The notes under the pieces are model-generated. The model was given only the letters and a program-made list of their open reading frames with translations, made no database searches and was not told the origin of the DNA. The position numbers and the translations under genes are program-made. From Ga0077555 sp963741565 (lineage in GTDB: Bacteria; Pseudomonadota; Alphaproteobacteria; Rhizobiales; Hyphomicrobiaceae), in the NCBI GenBank assembly GCA_963741565.1, contig CAVUIK010000012.1, forward strand, positions 124,001-188,000: a stretch of 64,000 nucleotides of DNA. Direction: 5' to 3'. Positions 62,160-64,000 of this stretch are shown piece by piece. Numbering within the stretch: position 1 is the first letter of the stretch; each line of letters starts with the position of its first letter.

Positions 62160-63236
62160 ATGCAGAAACTCGAATTTGGATGGTTTCTCCCAACTCGTGG
62201 CGATACCGACGACTACGGCGATCCTCTGAAGGTCGCAGCTGGCATGGAGATGTTTGCGCGGGTCGCTAAGGCGGCCGAGGATGCGCTCCTCGAGTACATG
62301 CTCGTTCCCGTCGGGCACCAGTGCTGGGATGCCTGGATGACGAGCGCCCTGATGATCGGGCAGACGAAATCGATCCGTATGCTCGTCGCGGCGCGTCCGA
62401 GCTACATTAACCCGGTGCTGCTGGCGAAGATGATCGCGACCGTCGATCAGCTGACTCAGGGTCGCATTTCCGTGAACCTGATTGCGGGCCAGAGCGAGCA
62501 GGAGAACATTGCTGAGGGCGTCAAGTGGAGTAAGGAGCAGCGCTACGAGATCATGGAGGAGGAAGTCTCCATCCTGAAGGCGCTGTGGACATCGAAGGGC
62601 ACCACGGACTTCACCGGCAAATACTACACGCTGACGAAAGCGGAACTGACGCCAAAGCCCTACCAGCGCCCCTATCCCAAGTTCTACCTTGGCGGCGGCT
62701 CCGGACAGGCCGCCGAGATTTCGGCGAAGCATTCCGATGTCCACCTGTTCTGGGGCGATACGACGGAGCAAATCGGCGCGAACATGAAATCGCTGCGCGC
62801 CATGGCCGCAAAGTATGGGCGCGAGCGGGATATCGGGTTTGGCATGCGGCTTCAGATTGTGTGCCGCGAAAACGAGAAAGATGCCTGGGGCGCCGCCGAC
62901 GGGCTCGTGCGCAATGTCACCGCCGAGCGCGAAAACTACATCAAGACATACTACGCGGCTTCCGTTGCCAATCAGCGTGTCCAGGAGCTGCGCCGGACGA
63001 AGGGCGATCTGATTGCGCCCAACCTCTGGAGTGGGCTCGCCAAGGCGCGTCCCGGTGCCGGCATTGCCATCGTCGGCAATCCCGAGCAGTGCGCGGCCGT
63101 AATCCAGAGCTACATCGACATCGGTTGCCACTCGTTTTGCCTGTCGGGGTATCTCCACGACGAGGAGTGCGGCCGTTTCCACCGCCTTGTGCGGCCCATT
63201 CTGGCGGATCGCAATCGCGGCCGCGTCAAGATTTGA
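62160..63236 (+). CDS. LLM-class FMN-dependent monooxygenase (SsuD-like)
   Basis: A 358-residue luciferase-family monooxygenase: FGWFLPTRGDTDDYGDP near the start, MLVAARPSYINPVLLAKMIATVDQLTQGRISVNLI (residues ~78-112), GQSEQENIAEGVKWSKEQRYE, and KFYLGGGSGQAAEISAKHSDVHLFWGDT near 177-204. It resembles alkanesulfonate monooxygenase SsuD and RutA-type enzymes. No flavin reductase is adjacent. Together with two RidA proteins and a thioesterase it suggests degradation of a sulfonate or N-heterocycle; which one is unknown. Confidence 0.92.
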   Translation: MQKLEFGWFLPTRGDTDDYGDPLKVAAGMEMFARVAKAAEDALLEYMLVPVGHQCWDAWMTSALMIGQTKSIRMLVAARPSYINPVLLAKMIATVDQLTQGRISVNLIAGQSEQENIAEGVKWSKEQRYEIMEEEVSILKALWTSKGTTDFTGKYYTLTKAELTPKPYQRPYPKFYLGGGSGQAAEISAKHSDVHLFWGDTTEQIGANMKSLRAMAAKYGRERDIGFGMRLQIVCRENEKDAWGAADGLVRNVTAERENYIKTYYAASVANQRVQELRRTKGDLIAPNLWSGLAKARPGAGIAIVGNPEQCAAVIQSYIDIGCHSFCLSGYLHDEECGRFHRLVRPILADRNRGRVKI

Positions 63237-63247
63237 ACGGACACACC

Positions 63248-63691
63248 ATGGCCCAAATCCGCCCCGCCGCCGGCCGCCGCGCCGATTACAAACATTTCAT
63301 GCCGCTGCAGACGCGCTGGATGGACAACGACCTCTACGGCCACGTCAACAACGTGGTCTATTATTCGTACTTCGACACCCTGCTGAACCGATATCTGATC
63401 GATGCCGGCCAGCTCGACATCCACAACGGCATGGTGATCGGGGTCGCGGTCGAGACGCTTTGCCGGTTCCACAAGTCCTTTGCCTATCCTGAGACGATCG
63501 ATGGCGGGTTGCGCGTCGGCAAGCTCGGCACGTCGTCCGTGCGCTACGAGATCGGGTTGTTTGGCGCCGGTGAGGATGACGCCCGCGCCGAGGGGTACTT
63601 CATTCACGTCTTTGTCGAGCGGGCGACGCAGCGTCCGAAGCCGATTCCCGAGCCAATCCGCGCGGCGCTCGCGCGATTGCTCGTCGGCTGA
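63248..63691 (+). CDS. Acyl-CoA thioesterase (4HBT hot-dog family)
   Basis: A 147-residue hot-dog-fold enzyme. The catalytic block TRWMDNDLYGHVNNVVYYSYFDTLLN near 22-47 contains the active Asp, and VETLCRFHKSFAYPE is the second strand. It hydrolyses an acyl-CoA, typically small or aromatic. It begins 11 bp after the monooxygenase stop, so it is the last gene of the same operon. The YbgC/FcbC-type signature is clear; the substrate is not. Confidence 0.92.
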   Translation: MAQIRPAAGRRADYKHFMPLQTRWMDNDLYGHVNNVVYYSYFDTLLNRYLIDAGQLDIHNGMVIGVAVETLCRFHKSFAYPETIDGGLRVGKLGTSSVRYEIGLFGAGEDDARAEGYFIHVFVERATQRPKPIPEPIRAALARLLVG

Positions 63692-63809
63692 ACAAAACCA
63701 TTGAATTCAGAATTTTCGCGAATGTGGCTGCTCCGTCATAGGCGCAGGCATGGCACGTTGGCATGGTCTGCGGTAGAGAATCGGAACATTCTGAACGGAC
63801 AATTCGATC

Positions 63810-64000
63810 ATGCTGAATACTCGTTCGCTTAGCCTTGCATGCGCGATCCTGCTAGGAACGGCATCGAATGCCACAGCGCAGGGGATGGCAGATCTTCATG
63901 ACAAGGTTCGTGTGGGCAACAAGATCTGCATGTCCGACCACTATCACTCCGCCAACAGTTCAGGGCAGTCGAGCCGCAAACAGGCCGAAGCGGTTGCAGC
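63810..64000 (+). CDS. Secreted conserved protein of unknown function (partial)
   Basis: The N-terminal 63 residues of an exported protein cut by the right edge. It has a signal peptide MLNTRSLSLACAILLGTASN to about residue 24 (TAQG), then MADLHDKVRVGNKICMSDHYH, a block I recall from small secreted proteins widespread in Hyphomicrobiales. The Cys and His pair in ICMSDHYH could bind a metal or form a disulfide. Function unknown. Confidence 0.75.
   Translation, partial: MLNTRSLSLACAILLGTASNATAQGMADLHDKVRVGNKICMSDHYHSANSSGQSSRKQAEAVA

Overview
The window is GC-rich, densely coded chromosomal DNA. Gene content points to an alphaproteobacterium of the order Hyphomicrobiales (Rhizobiales), perhaps a Xanthobacteraceae/Nitrobacteraceae relative. 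The markers are a CpdR-type single-domain response regulator, a YqgE/AlgH protein beside a DsbD-like protein, a suhB/MmgR-type small RNA beside hisN, RlpA paralogues and a 205-residue-type rpsD. The genus is inference; no rRNA is present. No CRISPR array, prophage or insertion sequence was found.

Layout. 1-3.4 kb: four tandem periplasmic TctC/Bug solute-binding proteins (the first cut by the window edge, the third riddled with frameshifts). 3.5-6.8 kb: an SDR oxidoreductase and a heteromeric-type acyl-CoA dehydrogenase pair. 6.9-11.2 kb: a NarL-type two-component pair, a PepSY protein and a cytochrome b561 with a disrupted coiled-coil/glycine tail. 11.3-18.2 kb: a catabolic block (unknown conserved protein, carboxymuconolactone-decarboxylase-like protein, zinc-type alcohol dehydrogenase, ACMSD-like amidohydrolase, Rieske ferredoxin, CaiB CoA-transferase, HMG-CoA-lyase-like enzyme). 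18.3-22.6 kb: queF, a small secreted protein, a D-2-hydroxyacid dehydrogenase, a luciferase-like oxidoreductase and a cyclic-nucleotide-gated K+ channel. 22.7-31.6 kb: tRNA-Ser, rpsD, yqgE, a DsbD-like protein, a D-aminoacylase-type amidohydrolase, cpdR, N-formylglutamate amidohydrolase, the sRNA, hisN and a lysophospholipase-like hydrolase. 32-34.5 kb: two RlpA proteins and argJ. 34.9-41.9 kb: a complete LIV-type ABC importer followed by a two-subunit ThDP decarboxylase and an unknown protein. 41.9-49.5 kb: regulators, small membrane proteins, a PanB-like enzyme, two phosphatases, an old yellow enzyme, a GST, an orphan BFD-type iron-sulfur protein and tRNA-Gln. 50.1-55.5 kb: a giant repeat-rich autotransporter. 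55.6-64 kb: a LOG-family protein, a TolA-like LysM protein, a beta-hydroxyacid dehydrogenase, a membrane nucleotide cyclase, and an operon of two RidA proteins, a flavin monooxygenase and a thioesterase.

How the genes work together. The bulk is scavenging and catabolism: Bug proteins and the LIV transporter capture organic acids or amino-acid-like substrates. Acyl-CoA dehydrogenases, CoA-transferase, lyase, thioesterase and ThDP decarboxylase would process them. A core block holds translation, cell-cycle, histidine and arginine biosynthesis genes. A third theme is the cell envelope (RlpA pair, LysM protein, autotransporter, DsbD-like).

Sequence quality matters. The essential gene rpsD carries one extra base, and similar single-base shifts interrupt the old yellow enzyme, the b561 gene, one Bug gene and the autotransporter. 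These are more likely assembly indels than biology, so pseudogene calls here are provisional.
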